Assembly: GCF_035712445.1 (NCBI RefSeq)
Contig: NZ_DASTAT010000111.1
Coordinates: 1 to 64,000 of the forward strand
DNA from: Oligoflexus sp.
Lineage (GTDB): Bacteria > Bdellovibrionota_B > Oligoflexia > Oligoflexales > Oligoflexaceae
DNA length: 64,000 bases
Reading direction: 5' to 3'
Under the pieces are notes generated by a model. That model ran no database searches. It saw only the letters and a list, made by a program, of their open reading frames with translations, and was not told the origin of the DNA. Made by a program: the position numbers and the translations under genes. Below are positions 33,721-42,480 of the stretch, one piece after another; positions within the stretch are counted from its first letter, which is position 1, and each line of letters starts with the position of its first letter.

Positions 33721-34364
33721 CGAGATTCGAGCAGCATTTTGGTCGTTTTATAGTCGAGTCGATGCCCACCGGGGAAGGTCTCAAAGCGGAAACCGGGAAG
33801 GGCCTTCCGTAAAAGACCGGCCAGCTGGCTGGCCTTTTTCAAGGTGATATCCTGCCGTCCAATCATCAGAAAAAAACGCGACGCGGGATTGGGCTGATCG
33901 CTTTTGGGATCCCAAATCCCCGCGCTGCCCGTGGCCAGGATGCGCGTGAGCTGGGGATCCTGATGCGCCTTATAAAGTTTAAAGGCATAGTAGCCGCCGT
34001 TGGAAAAACCCAGCAGGTCATAGCGGGGATTTCCGCTCCAGCAGCTTTTGGCTTTTTCGCGCAGTTCATCGAAGGTTTTCAGCACTTCATTTCTATCGGC
34101 AGCCGGCCAGCAGACTTTTCCCGTGGAACACAAGGAGCCGCGCGGCATGGCGATGCGCAGGGAAAGTTCCCGGGCCAGCTGCTCCAGGACCTTGCGGTTT
34201 TCGCCTTCCTCGGCCGTGTCCTCGCCGGGTGGCGTCAGGCCATGCAGATAAATCAGATGACCCTTGGCCTGGGTGGGACCAAGGCATTCGATGGCAGGGA
34301 CGTTCGCATATGCGGCCCCTGCGCCCATCCAAAGACTGAAGATACTGGCAAAAAAACGTCCCAT
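33717..34364 (-). CDS. Exported alpha/beta hydrolase
   Basis: A 215-aa alpha/beta-hydrolase-fold protein with a signal peptide (ending AYAN). The nucleophile motif is LLGFSNGGYY (Ser near residue 120), the acid lies in MIGRQDITLKKA and the His in FPGGHRLDY, giving a complete triad. The oxyanion strand region is HLIYLHGLTPPGED. Cysteines in LCSTGKVCW may form a disulfide. The substrate is unknown; an esterase or peptidase is possible. It lies eight bases after the outer-membrane barrel gene of the ABC operon in the antisense order and converges with fabF. Confidence 0.8.
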   Translation of the reverse strand: MGRFFASIFSLWMGAGAAYANVPAIECLGPTQAKGHLIYLHGLTPPGEDTAEEGENRKVLEQLARELSLRIAMPRGSLCSTGKVCWPAADRNEVLKTFDELREKAKSCWSGNPRYDLLGFSNGGYYAFKLYKAHQDPQLTRILATGSAGIWDPKSDQPNPASRFFLMIGRQDITLKKASQLAGLLRKALPGFRFETFPGGHRLDYKTTKMLLESR

Positions 34365-34372
34365 GCCGGCCT

Positions 34373-35776
34373 TTAAAAATTGATACTGAGTCCCACGCCG
34401 GCCGTAAAATACGTTTTTTCGGTCGGCATCAGAGCCAAAGCGTTTTGCAGTTCGTCAGGAAGGTCCACGGTCGCGCCATATTCCTTCAGGTTTTCAGGGA
34501 TCTTCAGACAGAGTTCGCCGTATTCCCCAAAACAGCGCTGGGCCCAGGCCTCGAAGGTCGCATAGTTCGCCACCAGCCAGGTCCCGGTCAGGCGGGCGAT
34601 CGAGGTTTTATCACTCAGGTTGCCAAGCCCTGTGAGATAAAACGAGGTCTTGTTCCAATCTCCCGGATTGGGCAGTCGCACATAGCCGCTCACATAGCGG
34701 CGACCTGAATAAAGGTAAGGCGATTCCCTGAGGAAGAAGGAATACAGTTCGGGAAAACGCTCTTCATAACCCAGTTCATTATAGAAGTATTCCGCACCGA
34801 AATAAATGCTGTCATCATCACTGTACTTCACTGCATAGCGAATGCCCGAGGCAACCTGCTTGAAAGTCTTATCCTCGTCCTGATAAGGGGTCGGCAGAAC
34901 GATCTGCTCGTCTTCAAGAACGCCATCCCGGAAGAACGTTCGCTTCTGCCTTTTGGTCAATGCCGCCTCGACATTCACATCAATCGGCCCCAAAGCGCTG
35001 GAAACATCGACTCCAAGTCGCTGCGGAGCATTACGGCGAGCCTGCGCGGTCAAAGCCAGCTCCCCGGTGCCGAGGAAGGCAAATTCCCCACGCAGCGCGA
35101 GGCCCAGATCATCGTTCCGTTCGGCGTCATCGAACTGAACGACCGCATAATAATTGAAACCCATTTTTTCATTCGGGATATGAATCTTCAGAAGATTCTG
35201 ACCCAGGCGGCGATCGAAAAGATCGAAGGGATCTTTGACCTCACGCGCCGTGAAGTCGGTGGGATTCCAGATCTGCCCGCTGCCCCACTTCAGATGCTGC
35301 TTGCCATAGGTTACGAATACCGACCGCGCCAGATCCCATTTGAACCAGAGTTCGTCAATATCCTGCCTCAGGGTGGTCACGCGCGTGGTTTCCCCGGTGC
35401 TCGTGTTCGGGATGACGGTCTCCTGCTCCGAGAGCCGCGTGCGCAGAAAAACCCTTATTTCCTCGCTCGGTCTTGTGTCGAAGTAAATATCAGCGGTCTT
35501 GCTCGGCGTGAACGAGCCCTCCTGAAAGGTCTGTCGCTCCGCCTGGGAACTGGTGGAACGAACTTCGAGGCGCCCACCGATCTGCATCGTATCCATCAAG
35601 GCCTTGGCCTGACGGTCCAGGGTGCTCGGAGGCGGCGTCCCCGCGTCCTTCTTCTCGTCCGTCGGGGCTTGGGTCGGCTTCGCCCCCTCACCGAAAATAT
35701 CCTCATCGCGCTGATCCTGAGCATGGACCAGCTCAGGCAGAAGTCCAGCGGCCAGCACGAGTACAAGCTTTTTCAT
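34373..35776 (-). CDS. Outer-membrane beta-barrel protein of the ABC export operon
   Basis: A 467-aa exported protein. A signal peptide (ending VHAQ), an acidic/proline-rich linker (about 20-55) and then a long alternating-strand region rich in aromatic residues lead to the C-terminal GLSINF. The stretches WFKWDLARSVFVTYGKQHL and WGSGQIWNPTDFTAR resemble porin-like proteins often found with FtsX-type ABC operons. It is the last gene of a five-gene set (ATPase, two permeases, LolA-like protein, barrel) with spacing under 25 bases throughout, so it is probably the outer-membrane acceptor or exit channel of that system. Confidence 0.75.
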   Translation of the reverse strand: MKKLVLVLAAGLLPELVHAQDQRDEDIFGEGAKPTQAPTDEKKDAGTPPPSTLDRQAKALMDTMQIGGRLEVRSTSSQAERQTFQEGSFTPSKTADIYFDTRPSEEIRVFLRTRLSEQETVIPNTSTGETTRVTTLRQDIDELWFKWDLARSVFVTYGKQHLKWGSGQIWNPTDFTAREVKDPFDLFDRRLGQNLLKIHIPNEKMGFNYYAVVQFDDAERNDDLGLALRGEFAFLGTGELALTAQARRNAPQRLGVDVSSALGPIDVNVEAALTKRQKRTFFRDGVLEDEQIVLPTPYQDEDKTFKQVASGIRYAVKYSDDDSIYFGAEYFYNELGYEERFPELYSFFLRESPYLYSGRRYVSGYVRLPNPGDWNKTSFYLTGLGNLSDKTSIARLTGTWLVANYATFEAWAQRCFGEYGELCLKIPENLKEYGATVDLPDELQNALALMPTEKTYFTAGVGLSINF

Positions 35777-35791
35777 GTCACTCCCCGTGGG

Positions 35792-36574
35792 TTAGCGGCT
35801 CTGCGATTCCAGCCAGGCTTTGGTAAACATGTTCGCATCCAAAGGATCGAGCTTCACATCCCGCAGCACCACGGTCGTGCTGTTGCCCTTCTCGACTTCG
35901 TCAAAGACGCGGATTTCCTTGGGCACGTATACATCCGAGCCCTTCGATTTACTGAACATCTTATCCCAGCCGGGATAATAGGTCGTACGCAGAAGCTTGC
36001 CGGAGAGCGCCGATTCCTGGCGTTTCAGGATATTTTTGGAATCCTGATCGATCCAAAGCTCCACGATGGGACTCGCGACGTCCACTCCGGGTTTGGCGGT
36101 CAGCTTCACGCGATGCACTCCGAATTTCCCGAGCTTTTCATCCCCGATGAATTTGGCTTCGTATTCGATGGAAAGCCGCGATTCATCAAAGTCATCCCGG
36201 CGACTGTTGGTGCCGGCGATGCTGGCCCTTTCGGTCTGTCTTTCCCACTTGCCGAGAGCGGGCTCGTAAAGAAAGAGGTTTTTTTCCACCCGCAGATAAC
36301 CCTTGCCGGCTTCGGCCTTGGGCTTGGTGAAGAGTATCATCCATTTGTCGTCGGCATCACGGCGATAGACGCGGGCTTCGAAGGCCTTGGTGCTGCCGTC
36401 CTTTTCCTTCTGATCGATAAAGACGACCGAGGCGTAATCCCCCGTGGCCCGCTGCCGCTCATCCACCAGCTTGATAAGGTCCTTGGTTTGGGCTTCATCA
36501 AGAGCCAGGGCCTTGCCCGAGAGAAGGGATACCGAAAGGGTCACTCCCAGAATTGCCGTACCTTTGCGCAACAT
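35792..36574 (-). CDS. LolA-like periplasmic carrier (outer-membrane lipoprotein-sorting protein family)
   Basis: A 260-aa exported protein with a signal peptide (ending ALAL). The mature chain matches the LolA/LppX-like fold of COG2834 proteins: a long curved sheet with YASVVFIDQKEKDG, YLRVEKNLFLYEPALGKWER, IVELWIDQDSKNILKRQ and TTVVLRDVKLDPLDANMFT. Known relatives shuttle lipoproteins or lipids across the periplasm in a hydrophobic cavity. Its place between two FtsX permeases and a barrel indicates that it receives the substrate from the ABC complex. Confidence 0.85.
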   Translation of the reverse strand: MLRKGTAILGVTLSVSLLSGKALALDEAQTKDLIKLVDERQRATGDYASVVFIDQKEKDGSTKAFEARVYRRDADDKWMILFTKPKAEAGKGYLRVEKNLFLYEPALGKWERQTERASIAGTNSRRDDFDESRLSIEYEAKFIGDEKLGKFGVHRVKLTAKPGVDVASPIVELWIDQDSKNILKRQESALSGKLLRTTYYPGWDKMFSKSKGSDVYVPKEIRVFDEVEKGNSTTVVLRDVKLDPLDANMFTKAWLESQSR

Positions 36575-36592
36575 AATCTTTCCTTTCCTGAA

Positions 36593-37936
36593 TCATTTGC
36601 CCTGCATCAAAGCTTCCACCGGACGCAGCCGGGCCGCTTTGTAAGCAGGATAGAGAGCAGCCAGACCCGTGATCGCGGCGAAGAGGATCAGAGTGCTGAT
36701 GATCTGGCCAGGGTGCAGACTGAATTTCAAAGTATTGGTCATCATGAAAAGACGGATGCCATCGTTGGTGATGGGAATATTCAGGCTGTTGATCACAAGG
36801 ATCACAAGGCTGCCGAATAGAATGCCCAGCCCTGAGGCCAGAAGGCCCAGCATCAAGGCTTCGAACACGAACATCTGAAGGATGAAGCCACGCTGGGCAC
36901 CGATGGCCCGCATGGTTCCGATCTCTTTGGTGCGTTCGCGAACGCTCATCCACATCGAATTCATGATGCCGCCGATGATGATGACGGCGAGCAGGGTGAT
37001 GACGATCGCGGAAATGTAATTCAAGGCGTCCGTAATCCAAAGGACGAAGGAAATCTCGTCGCTCCAGATGGTCAGATCGAGCTTCTGTCCGAGCCAGTCC
37101 TCGCCTGCAACCTTTTCAAATTTCATGAAGAAGGGATTGGGATCGTGATCCATCACCTCATAGCCATTTTCTTTGAAGGCTTTGCGCAGGCGCTCCATGA
37201 CTTCATTGGCCTTGTCGGCCTCCTTCAAATAAACCATGACCACGCCCGTGGTCTCGGGGCCCACATCGTAGAGATCAAGCACGACCTGGCGCTGGGTGAA
37301 GATCGACCAGTTGCTCATAAAGCCGACGTCCGAAGCGATGGCGGCGACCTGCAGATCCACGGTATTGTCCTGCCCGCCGGAAGCCTCTGTCACGAGGGTC
37401 AGGGTATCACCGACCCGCAGCTCCAGCTTCTTCGCCTGGCTGGCAAAGATCAACGCGGTGTTGGGTTTTTGCATGTCTTCAAAACTGCCGAAGGTCTGAT
37501 CGCTGCCGTCCTTTTTGTATTCGCTTTCCTTGGCCAGGCGCAGGCTTTTGAAAAAGCGTCCTTCCTCGTCATAATTGATGCCGTTCACGCCGGCATTGAT
37601 CGACGACGCAGGACTGATGACGCGTCCCCAGCCGCGATGCCGGTCGATGATCCCTTCTGCTTCAGGTACGGTTTTGGCCACGATTCCTCGGAGCTTCGTG
37701 CGTTCCGCGAGGATGGGGGACGAGGCTTTTTTCCGTATTTTGAAAAAGCCGCCAACGTTCACATGACCAGCGGACAGCGTGGTGGCCGATTCAATCATGC
37801 GCTCGCTGATGGAACTCGACACAGCGCGCAGGAAAAGAAAGAGCGTCGCAACGATCGCCACCGCCAGGCCCAGGAGTATGGTCCGGCGTTTGGCCTGCAG
37901 AAGGTTGCGAAAGGCAATATTGAGCATGGTGAGCAT
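36593..37936 (-). CDS. FtsX-like ABC permease (LolC/E- or MacB-type)
   Basis: Inner-membrane permease of 447 aa with one N-terminal helix (about 18-38), a periplasmic domain of about 240 residues and three C-terminal helices. The FtsX motif MSVRERTKEIGTMRAIGAQR sits before the second-last helices, and the protein ends YKAARLRPVEALMQGK as in MacB/LolE. It follows the larger permease by three bases. The pair probably forms the heterodimer of a type VII ABC complex working with the ATPase at 40067-40747. Confidence 0.92.
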   Translation of the reverse strand: MLTMLNIAFRNLLQAKRRTILLGLAVAIVATLFLFLRAVSSSISERMIESATTLSAGHVNVGGFFKIRKKASSPILAERTKLRGIVAKTVPEAEGIIDRHRGWGRVISPASSINAGVNGINYDEEGRFFKSLRLAKESEYKKDGSDQTFGSFEDMQKPNTALIFASQAKKLELRVGDTLTLVTEASGGQDNTVDLQVAAIASDVGFMSNWSIFTQRQVVLDLYDVGPETTGVVMVYLKEADKANEVMERLRKAFKENGYEVMDHDPNPFFMKFEKVAGEDWLGQKLDLTIWSDEISFVLWITDALNYISAIVITLLAVIIIGGIMNSMWMSVRERTKEIGTMRAIGAQRGFILQMFVFEALMLGLLASGLGILFGSLVILVINSLNIPITNDGIRLFMMTNTLKFSLHPGQIISTLILFAAITGLAALYPAYKAARLRPVEALMQGK

Positions 37937-37939
37937 ATC

Positions 37940-40042
37940 TCATTCCTTCTCTTGCATGGCTTCGGCCGGTTGAACCCGCGCGGCCAGTCGCGCCGCATAG
38001 ATCGACGAGAGCGTGGCGACCAGCGTAATGACAAAGGGCGTGGCTATGATGATGTCCCAGCGAATATTGGGATAAAGCCGCGGACCGGAAAACAGGAAGG
38101 ACACGACATCATTCACCGCCGGGATGCCGACTTTGGAGAGGAGCACGAGGACCACAGCCCCGAGGATCGCCCCGAGTATGGAGCCGATCAAACCCGTCAC
38201 GCAGGTTTCACCCAGGAAAAGACCCACAACGAAAGACTTCTGGGCCCCGATGGCCCGCATCGTTCCAATTTCCCGAATGCGGTTCAGAGTTCCGACGATG
38301 ATGGAGTTGTTGATGATCACCAGGGTCACAAGACCGATGACGCCAAGGGCCAGGACCAGGACGAGCCGCATGATGTTCACCATCTGCCCGACAATGCCCG
38401 ATGCCTGCTGCCAATCCACGACGCGCACGCCCAGGCCTTTGTCTTTAAAAGCCTGGATGAGTTCCTCCTGGGTCTGCGCGAGGCGGCTGGGATCCTTCAG
38501 CTTGATGGCCGCATTCAAAGCAAGGCCGCGGGTGACTTCATCCAGATCGAAGCGATCGGGAATCGTCGGCTTGATGTTGATCACCGCCTCGACAGGACCC
38601 GGCTTCGCTTCGAGTGAACGCGTTTCGATCTGCGCCTGGCTCGCTTCACCGAACAGCGCATCCTCGGCGTTGCTCGCTTCGATGTCCTTGATGCCGACCT
38701 GCGCGCGCATCTCGGCCAGCTCCTTCTGGGAGGCTTCCGTCATCTTTCCGTAAAGCTCGCGGAAGCTCACAAGGTCGATGATACTGGTCTGACCGGCAAG
38801 GTCGGAATCTTCCAGTCCGGCGAAGGAATAGACGCCGTAGACTTTCAGCGGCAGGCTCTTGACGTAACCGCTGCGCGTATACGCCCGCAGCGTGATCGTT
38901 TCTCCTGGAGAAATCTCGTAGAGTTTGATCAGCGGGGCTATGTTTTTATAGAACCATTCGTGCCGCGCGCGGAAGTTCTCGTCATTGACCGTCAGGAATT
39001 CCTTCAGCTGACTGGTCAGATGCGTGATCAAATCCTGATCGGGCTTCGCCCCATTGATGCCAAAATCCGTGAGCTTTTTGGAAAGATCGCTGGCCTGATC
39101 CCGACTGAGCGAACTGATGATCGCACTGTACTGACGGGCAAGGTCAGCCGCATTGCGTTCATTCTCGGCATCGCCCTTGATCTTGATATTGGTGGCGACC
39201 AGGCGCTTGTTCAGCCGATCGAAGAGTCGGGCCACGATCACCTTCAGAAAGTTTTCGCGCGCACGATGGGCCAGAAGGATCCCGCGCTGTCCAGGCGGCA
39301 GATCCTGGCCTTCGATCACATGGAACTTCGAGAAATTTTTCTGATAGATGCTGATGTCGGTTCCAATATAGCCAAGATAGATGGGAGTTTTTTCGCCCGA
39401 GAGCGGCGCGATTTTGGTTTCCAGAAATTGCAGCTTCGCTTCGTCGACCGTTTTCAGATCGTCCAGGAATCCAGGCGCCTCGGCCTTGGCGATATCGGCC
39501 TCTCTTTGCTCGATGATCGCGACATCCGCCGCGAGCTTTTTCTGTTCCGCCGCTTCCTTCTTCAGCTGCTCCAGCTGAAACCGCACGGCATCGATCCGGG
39601 TTTGAATGGCCACCGGATCCTGGTTTTTCAAAGCCTCGCGCAGAAGGTCGAGACTTTCATCCATCTCGTTGCCGCGACCGAGCAGCGACATATCCAGACC
39701 CATCGGAACAAAGGCCTGGACATTCGGGTTGGCCATGGCCACCTCGCGATAGGGCACGATATCCGGCAATTCACCGATATCAGAACGCCCCATGAACCCG
39801 CCCCCGAACAGAGCCAGATCATCCTTCGCTTTATCCGAATAAATCTGCAGATGACCGGCGATACTGCCGATGATACTTTCCCGCATCGACCCTTCCACGT
39901 CCCTCAGGAGCGAAAAGCCAATCACGCCGAGAAAAGTTCCGAGGCACAAAAGGGTTCCGATCACCAGGGTTTTGACGCGATAGAGCCAAAGATTGCGAAA
40001 CGCCACTTTCATGATCAACGTGATCATTTCCAAAAGTCTCAT
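37940..40042 (-). CDS. Enlarged FtsX-like ABC permease with coiled-coil insertion
   Basis: A 700-aa permease with the same topology as its partner (N-terminal helix, three C-terminal helices, FtsX motif RIREIGTMRAIGAQKSFVVG, end ARVQPAEAMQEKE). Its periplasmic domain is about 500 residues, roughly double the usual size. The extra part includes a charged coiled coil near residues 115-165 (IDAVRFQLEQLKKEAAEQKK) and several repeats of strand-rich sequence. The insertion may reach toward the LolA-like carrier. GGAGG precedes the ATG. Confidence 0.9.
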   Translation of the reverse strand: MRLLEMITLIMKVAFRNLWLYRVKTLVIGTLLCLGTFLGVIGFSLLRDVEGSMRESIIGSIAGHLQIYSDKAKDDLALFGGGFMGRSDIGELPDIVPYREVAMANPNVQAFVPMGLDMSLLGRGNEMDESLDLLREALKNQDPVAIQTRIDAVRFQLEQLKKEAAEQKKLAADVAIIEQREADIAKAEAPGFLDDLKTVDEAKLQFLETKIAPLSGEKTPIYLGYIGTDISIYQKNFSKFHVIEGQDLPPGQRGILLAHRARENFLKVIVARLFDRLNKRLVATNIKIKGDAENERNAADLARQYSAIISSLSRDQASDLSKKLTDFGINGAKPDQDLITHLTSQLKEFLTVNDENFRARHEWFYKNIAPLIKLYEISPGETITLRAYTRSGYVKSLPLKVYGVYSFAGLEDSDLAGQTSIIDLVSFRELYGKMTEASQKELAEMRAQVGIKDIEASNAEDALFGEASQAQIETRSLEAKPGPVEAVINIKPTIPDRFDLDEVTRGLALNAAIKLKDPSRLAQTQEELIQAFKDKGLGVRVVDWQQASGIVGQMVNIMRLVLVLALGVIGLVTLVIINNSIIVGTLNRIREIGTMRAIGAQKSFVVGLFLGETCVTGLIGSILGAILGAVVLVLLSKVGIPAVNDVVSFLFSGPRLYPNIRWDIIIATPFVITLVATLSSIYAARLAARVQPAEAMQEKE

Positions 40043-40066
40043 GTCCAGAGCCTCCTTCCTTCGGTT

Positions 40067-40747
40067 TCAGGACTCGACGACTTCCCCGTCCTTGAGCCGA
40101 ACGATGCGGCTGGCATGCTTCATGACCTGCGGATCGTGGGTGGAAAAGATAAAGGTGGTCTTGTGGGTTTTATTGATGTCTTTCATGAGGTTGATGATTT
40201 TTTCGCCGGTGGCTGAATCGAGGTTGGCCGTGGGTTCATCGGCAAGGACGATGCGGGGGTTGGTCACCAGGGCCCGGGCGATGGCGACCCTTTGTCTTTG
40301 ACCGCCGGACAGTTCATTGGATTTCTGCCGCGCCTGGTCTTTGAGTCCCACCTCTTCGATCAGCTCCCCGATGATGCGGGCTCTGTCCTTGGGTGTGAAG
40401 CCACCATGAATGAGCAGAGGAAATTCAATATTCTGATAAACCGTGAGCACGGGAATCAGGTTGAAACTCTGAAAGATGAAACCGAGCTTTTCCAATCGCA
40501 GACGGGTCAGGTCCTTGTCGGAGAGTTTGGAGATCGGCTGGTTTTCGATGTAGACCTCGCCCGAGGTGGGCGTATCCATGCAACCGATGAGGTTGAGCAT
40601 CGTGGACTTGCCGCAGCCTGAGGGCCCGGCAATGGTCGTGAACTCACCCTCTTCAATATTCAACTTGATATTCTTGAGGGCGCGGACTTCGGTCTTGCCG
40701 AGGGGATAGACTTTCGAAACTGATTCGATACGAATGGCTTGCGTCAT
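40067..40747 (-). CDS. ABC transporter ATP-binding protein, LolD/MacB type
   Basis: A 226-aa ATPase. Walker A is GPSGCGKSTMLNLIG, the Q-loop region IFQSFNLIPVLTVYQN is of LolD/MacB type, the signature is LSGGQRQRVAIARALV, Walker B is IVLADEPTANLD and the H-loop is FSTHD. It is the first gene of the envelope-transport operon and the energy source for the two FtsX permeases. The ATG at 40747 matches the usual LolD beginning (IRIESVSKVYPLG); a longer in-frame start is not supported. Confidence 0.94.
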   Translation of the reverse strand: MTQAIRIESVSKVYPLGKTEVRALKNIKLNIEEGEFTTIAGPSGCGKSTMLNLIGCMDTPTSGEVYIENQPISKLSDKDLTRLRLEKLGFIFQSFNLIPVLTVYQNIEFPLLIHGGFTPKDRARIIGELIEEVGLKDQARQKSNELSGGQRQRVAIARALVTNPRIVLADEPTANLDSATGEKIINLMKDINKTHKTTFIFSTHDPQVMKHASRIVRLKDGEVVES

Positions 40748-40867
40748 GGCTGGCTCATTTCCTCCAGAGAATTCCGGGCGGATCACATCGCAACATGGTG
40801 GCGCAAGCCAGTGAAATTGGCAAGGATTATCTGGGGGTGAGGACGACTTATCAGCGAGGAGGACGTC

Positions 40868-41992
40868 TCAGTCTCGCATGAGAATACGAATGCCTTCAAG
40901 TTCAGGCGGTGTGGCATCGGGGCTGATGAAGAGCCAACGCAGAAGCTGCAGGTAGAAACCAAAAAGAGGTAAACGATCCGCCACTTCCTGGCGAACGCGC
41001 TCACGCTTTTCTTTGAACGCGGCATGGCTTTCACTGGTCAGGAGTTCCTGTTCCCGCAGGTAGACATCGAGCGTCTGGACCTGGATCTCGAAGGTTTTAT
41101 TCCACCAGGAATACACGGCCTTGATGGCTTGCCATCCGCTCTGCTTTTGCTGGGTTTCGCCGACGTGGTTTTTCACCTCGATGCGCTGCAGTCTTTGGGT
41201 TGCAGGCTCATGAGCGACACCATGGAGCGCGAGCGTCTCACTATTCCAACTGACCGATTCCATGGCATTCAGCACGGCATGGATACATTCAAGGTCATCG
41301 ACGACGATTTTGATGCCGAAGATATCCTTGATGAAATAACTCAGCTCACGCAGCTTCTTATCCTGGTTGACGAGCTTGTCCAATTCAAAAATTTCATCGA
41401 CGACCTTGGACCAGATCTGCTCCTCGGCCTTAATCCGGGAGATCATCTTATTGATGCCAAAGGGATTGCGGCACAGCGGCTGATACTCGACGAAGTTGGC
41501 GATCAGCTTCGGCCGTTCCCAACCCAGCGGTCCCGCATAGCGCAGTTTTTCCAAAAGCCAGTTGCCGAGGTCGAGGTCGGTTCGCCCATAGACTTCGGAT
41601 TTCTGGATATCCTGGATCAGCTTCAGCCTTTGCTGAGTGCCGGGCAGCTGGGCAATCACCACGCTCTTCATCTGCACGTCTGCGGCCAAAAGATTATCGC
41701 AGAGAAGTCCGCAAAGGCGATGCAATTTTTCTTCACCTTTGCAGATCATGCGATTATACGCGCGCCGCACGTCGTCCAGCTGGCTGCGGGAAACCACAAG
41801 TTCCTGACCGCCGAGTCCCTCGCGCAGGAAGCGATTTTTCTTGTCCTTCAGATAGCAGACGAACTCATTCAGCACCGGCTCCTGGGTGACAAGCCAGAGC
41901 GTGGAATCCGGATAGTGATGCACATCATCATGGAAAGAAATATCCAAAACACCAATCCCGGTCGGCTGTGAGTTCAGTTGAGATCCAAACAT
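40868..41992 (-). CDS. Divergent RelA/SpoT-like nucleotidyltransferase-domain protein
   Basis: A 374-aa cytosolic protein. Residues about 180-330 follow the order of RelA/SpoT synthetase motifs: MISRIKAEEQIWSKV (185-195, cf. sRvKspeSi), FIKDIFGIKIVV (220-231, cf. DliGiRvv), KQSGWQAIKAVY (283-294, cf. nGYqsiH), FEIQVQT (301-307, cf. vEiQIRT) and a His-containing helix SHAAFKEKRERVRQE. The Tyr and His of GYxSxH are replaced by Trp287 and Lys291, so (p)ppGpp synthesis is not assured. The N-terminal 175 residues are helical and unrecognised. The start overlaps the stop of the cysteine-repeat gene by 19 bases. Candidate roles are a small alarmone synthetase, a tRNA- or nucleotide-modifying toxin, or an inactive sensor. 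Confidence 0.6.
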   Translation of the reverse strand: MFGSQLNSQPTGIGVLDISFHDDVHHYPDSTLWLVTQEPVLNEFVCYLKDKKNRFLREGLGGQELVVSRSQLDDVRRAYNRMICKGEEKLHRLCGLLCDNLLAADVQMKSVVIAQLPGTQQRLKLIQDIQKSEVYGRTDLDLGNWLLEKLRYAGPLGWERPKLIANFVEYQPLCRNPFGINKMISRIKAEEQIWSKVVDEIFELDKLVNQDKKLRELSYFIKDIFGIKIVVDDLECIHAVLNAMESVSWNSETLALHGVAHEPATQRLQRIEVKNHVGETQQKQSGWQAIKAVYSWWNKTFEIQVQTLDVYLREQELLTSESHAAFKEKRERVRQEVADRLPLFGFYLQLLRWLFISPDATPPELEGIRILMRD

Positions 41993-42480
41993 TTGCTTAC
42001 ATCGTCACTCCGTCCCATGCAATAGCCAAAGGCCAGGGACGGCTGGCTCGGAGCGGAGCATTCATGAAAACTACGTCCACTTGCCATGCAAAGGCCATAG
42101 CCGATCGTGGCATTCTGCACGTAGTTGCAATCAGTGACATCCCGCCCCGAGGCCATGCAAAGGCCGAAGCCCACGCTGGCAACTTTTGGCAGATCACATT
42201 CCACCTGCGGCCGCCCTCCCAAAATACACAGCGACCAGCCTACGCTGGGGTTGGTTTTTTTCTGGCAGATGGCACTGTATGTGCCTCCATGCATGCAGAC
42301 GGCGCGGGCGAATTTCGGGTGATCGTTCTTCTGCAGCGAAAGGACGAAACCTGCAGGCGGCAGCTGCCCCTGCTTGAGGTCCATGATCCTTTGCATAAAA
42401 GGCGAGCTCGCGTATTGAGCCAGAAGACTCGTGGGCTTCATCAGCATCAAAAGGATCCAAAACATTTTCGCGTTCATCAT
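41974..42480 (-). CDS. Secreted protein with five 23-residue cysteine-pair repeats
   Basis: A 168-aa exported protein with a signal peptide (ending LLAQ). From residue 62 it has five tandem units of exactly 23 residues, each with Cys at position 1 and Cys at position 11: pairs 62/72, 85/95, 108/118, 131/141 and 154/164. The consensus around the first Cys is G-x-x-L/Y-C-M-x-x-G. Each pair probably forms a disulfide or binds metal or a ligand. Copies are also similar at the DNA level (repeated GCCATGCA/GGCC words). A second ATG at 42477 has better ribosome-site spacing. It is the upstream partner of the RelA/SpoT-like gene. I do not recognise a family. Confidence 0.8.
   Translation of the reverse strand: MMNAKMFWILLMLMKPTSLLAQYASSPFMQRIMDLKQGQLPPAGFVLSLQKNDHPKFARAVCMHGGTYSAICQKKTNPSVGWSLCILGGRPQVECDLPKVASVGFGLCMASGRDVTDCNYVQNATIGYGLCMASGRSFHECSAPSQPSLAFGYCMGRSDDVSKCLDLN

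Noticed and set aside
35180..36820. A 546-codon open frame on the plus strand
   Set aside because: It runs antisense to the barrel, LolA-like and permease genes, all of which have recognisable motifs, signal peptides and tight operon spacing.
37145..38617. A 490-codon open frame on the plus strand
   Set aside because: Antisense to the two FtsX permeases; composition is charged and low-complexity, as expected for a shadow of a GC-rich gene.
40868..42480. Calling the RelA/SpoT-like pair a toxin-antitoxin system
   Set aside because: The partner is exported and Cys-rich, unlike known antitoxins, and key synthetase residues are changed; the idea is kept only as a hypothesis.
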